Shown piece by piece: positions 6,208 to 7,243 of a DNA stretch of 7,243 nt. The notes under the pieces are model-generated. The model was not told the origin of the DNA and searched no databases. It worked only from the letters and a program-made list of their open reading frames with translations. The DNA lies in assembly GCA_002506875.1 (NCBI GenBank), contig DAYJ01000084.1, positions 1-7,243 on the forward strand, written 5' to 3'. The position numbers and the translations under genes were made by a program. Within the stretch, counting starts at the first letter, position 1. Every line of letters starts with the position of its first letter. This DNA is from Euryarchaeota archaeon UBA40. Its GTDB lineage: Archaea; Thermoplasmatota; Poseidoniia; Poseidoniales; Thalassarchaeaceae.

Positions 6208-7243
6208 CTATGCAGAATGCTCCGCTATCGATGCAGATTGCAAAGACGTAGAATTAGGCTTCCAAGCGCCTAGGATATCACGTAATGACTCCTCTAGATT
6301 TGGTGTACGAAATTCAAAGCCAGATTCCAGTAGACGATGAGGATGAACTTTCTGACCTTCAAGAAGCAGTGGTCGGGCCAATTCACCGAAAACAATTCTC
6401 AGTACGAAGCCGGGGAGTGGAATGAATGCCGGTCGCCTAAGGACTCGCCCAAGAACCCGGGCGAACTGTTTCTGCCTTACGGGATTTGGAGATGTTAGAT
6501 TGAAAGCTCCTTCACATTCAGGGGTCATCATCAGATGTTGAATCGCCGCAATATGGTCATTCATTGAAATCCAAGAGAACCATTGCTTACCATTACCAAT
6601 GGGGCCTCCACCGCCGAGTTTGAACGGCAATAACATGCGGCCGAGTGCGCCTCCAAGTGGAGACATAACAATACCAGAACGGAGATGGATGGTGCGGATT
6701 GATGCTGCTCGAGCAGCATCAGCTGAAGCCTCCCACATCTCGACTGTTTCAGGGAGGAAACCATCACCACGTTCGCTCGACTCATCAAGATCCTCGTCTC
6801 CACGATCGCCATAGTATCCGATAGCACTTGCAACGATGAAGACCTCTGGAGGAGATTCCATGCCTGCCATTTTCTCAGCAAGAAGTGTGACGGATTTTTT
6901 GCGCGATTCAATAATAGCCGTCTTGCGTTTCTTTGTCCATCGCTTGTCCCCAATTCCGACGCCACCGAGATGAATAACTGCATCAATCCCCTTCAGATGC
7001 TCAACATCCAGAACACCATTACTCGGATCCCAGAATCTTTGCCGTGGATGTGATGGCTCTCTACGAACCAGTTGGAGCACTTCGTGGCCCATACCATCGA
7101 GAAACGGAATCAAATTCGACCCAATTAAACCACTTCCACCTACGACAAGAACTCGTTTACGAGGAGTGTCTGCGAATTCCATACGTCGAGCAATGTCGTT
7201 GATGAGGCCTTTCTCTCGAGCAGTGAACATTTGCTGAATCCGC
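6208..7243 (-). CDS. TIGR01777-family NAD(P)-dependent epimerase-like protein (SDR39U1/YfcH), probably 5'-incomplete
   Basis: This is an atypical extended short-chain dehydrogenase/reductase with a Rossmann fold; the substrate of the family is not established. Counting from the ATG at 7230, the dinucleotide-binding loop is VVGGSGLIGS (G31, G34, G37). FWDPSNG follows at 67-72, then VIHLGGVGIGDKRWT (85-99), ASAIGYYGDRGDE (134-146) containing the active-site Tyr region, LRSGIVMSPLGGAL (183-196), GNGKQWFSWISMND (212-225), the SPNPV loop (247-251) and a C-terminal substrate-side domain, RPAFIPLPGF (266-275) to ESLRDIL. The body matches TIGR01777 end to end. The 26 residues before the first strand (MFTAREKGLINDIARRMEFA) resemble the linker of longer relatives in which an SRPBCC domain precedes the epimerase. 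The frame stays open through the 13 nt between that ATG and the window edge (RIQQ). I therefore take the gene as continuing beyond the edge; if not, it starts at 7230. Confidence 0.93.
   Translation of the reverse strand, partial: RIQQMFTAREKGLINDIARRMEFADTPRKRVLVVGGSGLIGSNLIPFLDGMGHEVLQLVRREPSHPRQRFWDPSNGVLDVEHLKGIDAVIHLGGVGIGDKRWTKKRKTAIIESRKKSVTLLAEKMAGMESPPEVFIVASAIGYYGDRGDEDLDESSERGDGFLPETVEMWEASADAARAASIRTIHLRSGIVMSPLGGALGRMLLPFKLGGGGPIGNGKQWFSWISMNDHIAAIQHLMMTPECEGAFNLTSPNPVRQKQFARVLGRVLRRPAFIPLPGFVLRIVFGELARPLLLEGQKVHPHRLLESGFEFRTPNLEESLRDILGAWKPNSTSLQSASIAEHSA

Noticed and set aside
6561..6986. A 141-codon minus-strand frame inside the epimerase gene
   Set aside because: It is an out-of-frame shadow of the well-supported epimerase-like coding sequence.

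Overview
All of the coding sequence in this window reads on the minus strand. It is a tightly packed, co-directional array of six genes with gaps of 25 to 53 nt, and both outer genes run off the window edges. In transcription order (right to left) they are: a TIGR01777-type NAD-dependent epimerase-like protein; an archaeal/eukaryotic-type peptidyl-tRNA hydrolase (Pth2); a PLP-dependent low-specificity threonine aldolase; a 709-residue protein I do not recognise; a secreted, C-terminally anchored thioredoxin-fold (Omp28-like) protein; and the N-terminal 463 codons of an AddB/RecC-like 'inactivated SF1 helicase' protein. I see no RNA genes, mobile elements, CRISPR arrays, long repeats or convincing terminators, and no stretch above 300 bases without a gene.

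The most likely source is a marine planktonic archaeon of Marine Group II/III type (Thermoplasmatota, Candidatus Poseidoniales or a relative). The reasons are the archaeal-style Pth2, an exported protein with a single C-terminal membrane anchor, N-glycosylation sequons and a short basic tail, genes that mostly lack a Shine-Dalgarno site, and moderate base composition in a compact genome. This assignment is inference from gene content, not a database match.

The three right-hand genes are housekeeping-type functions: a Rossmann-fold oxidoreductase, rescue of stalled peptidyl-tRNA, and conversion of threonine to glycine and acetaldehyde. The two left-most complete genes and the partial gene are less ordinary. 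The 709-residue protein has a cysteine/histidine cluster at its N-terminus, a compact block containing CIH and LPIGD, and a helical, coiled-coil-like segment. The exported protein carries a WCANC redox centre. The left-edge gene has the layout of an SF1 helicase/RecB-AddB family protein, but its Walker A and Walker B positions are degenerate, and it appears to start at a TTG codon behind a good GAGGTG ribosome-binding site.

Nothing in the sequence proves that the genes act together; the spacing suggests one or a few shared transcripts. I do not see a complete, clearly novel defence or metabolic system. The best leads are the 709-residue orphan beside the helicase-like gene, and that helicase-like gene itself.
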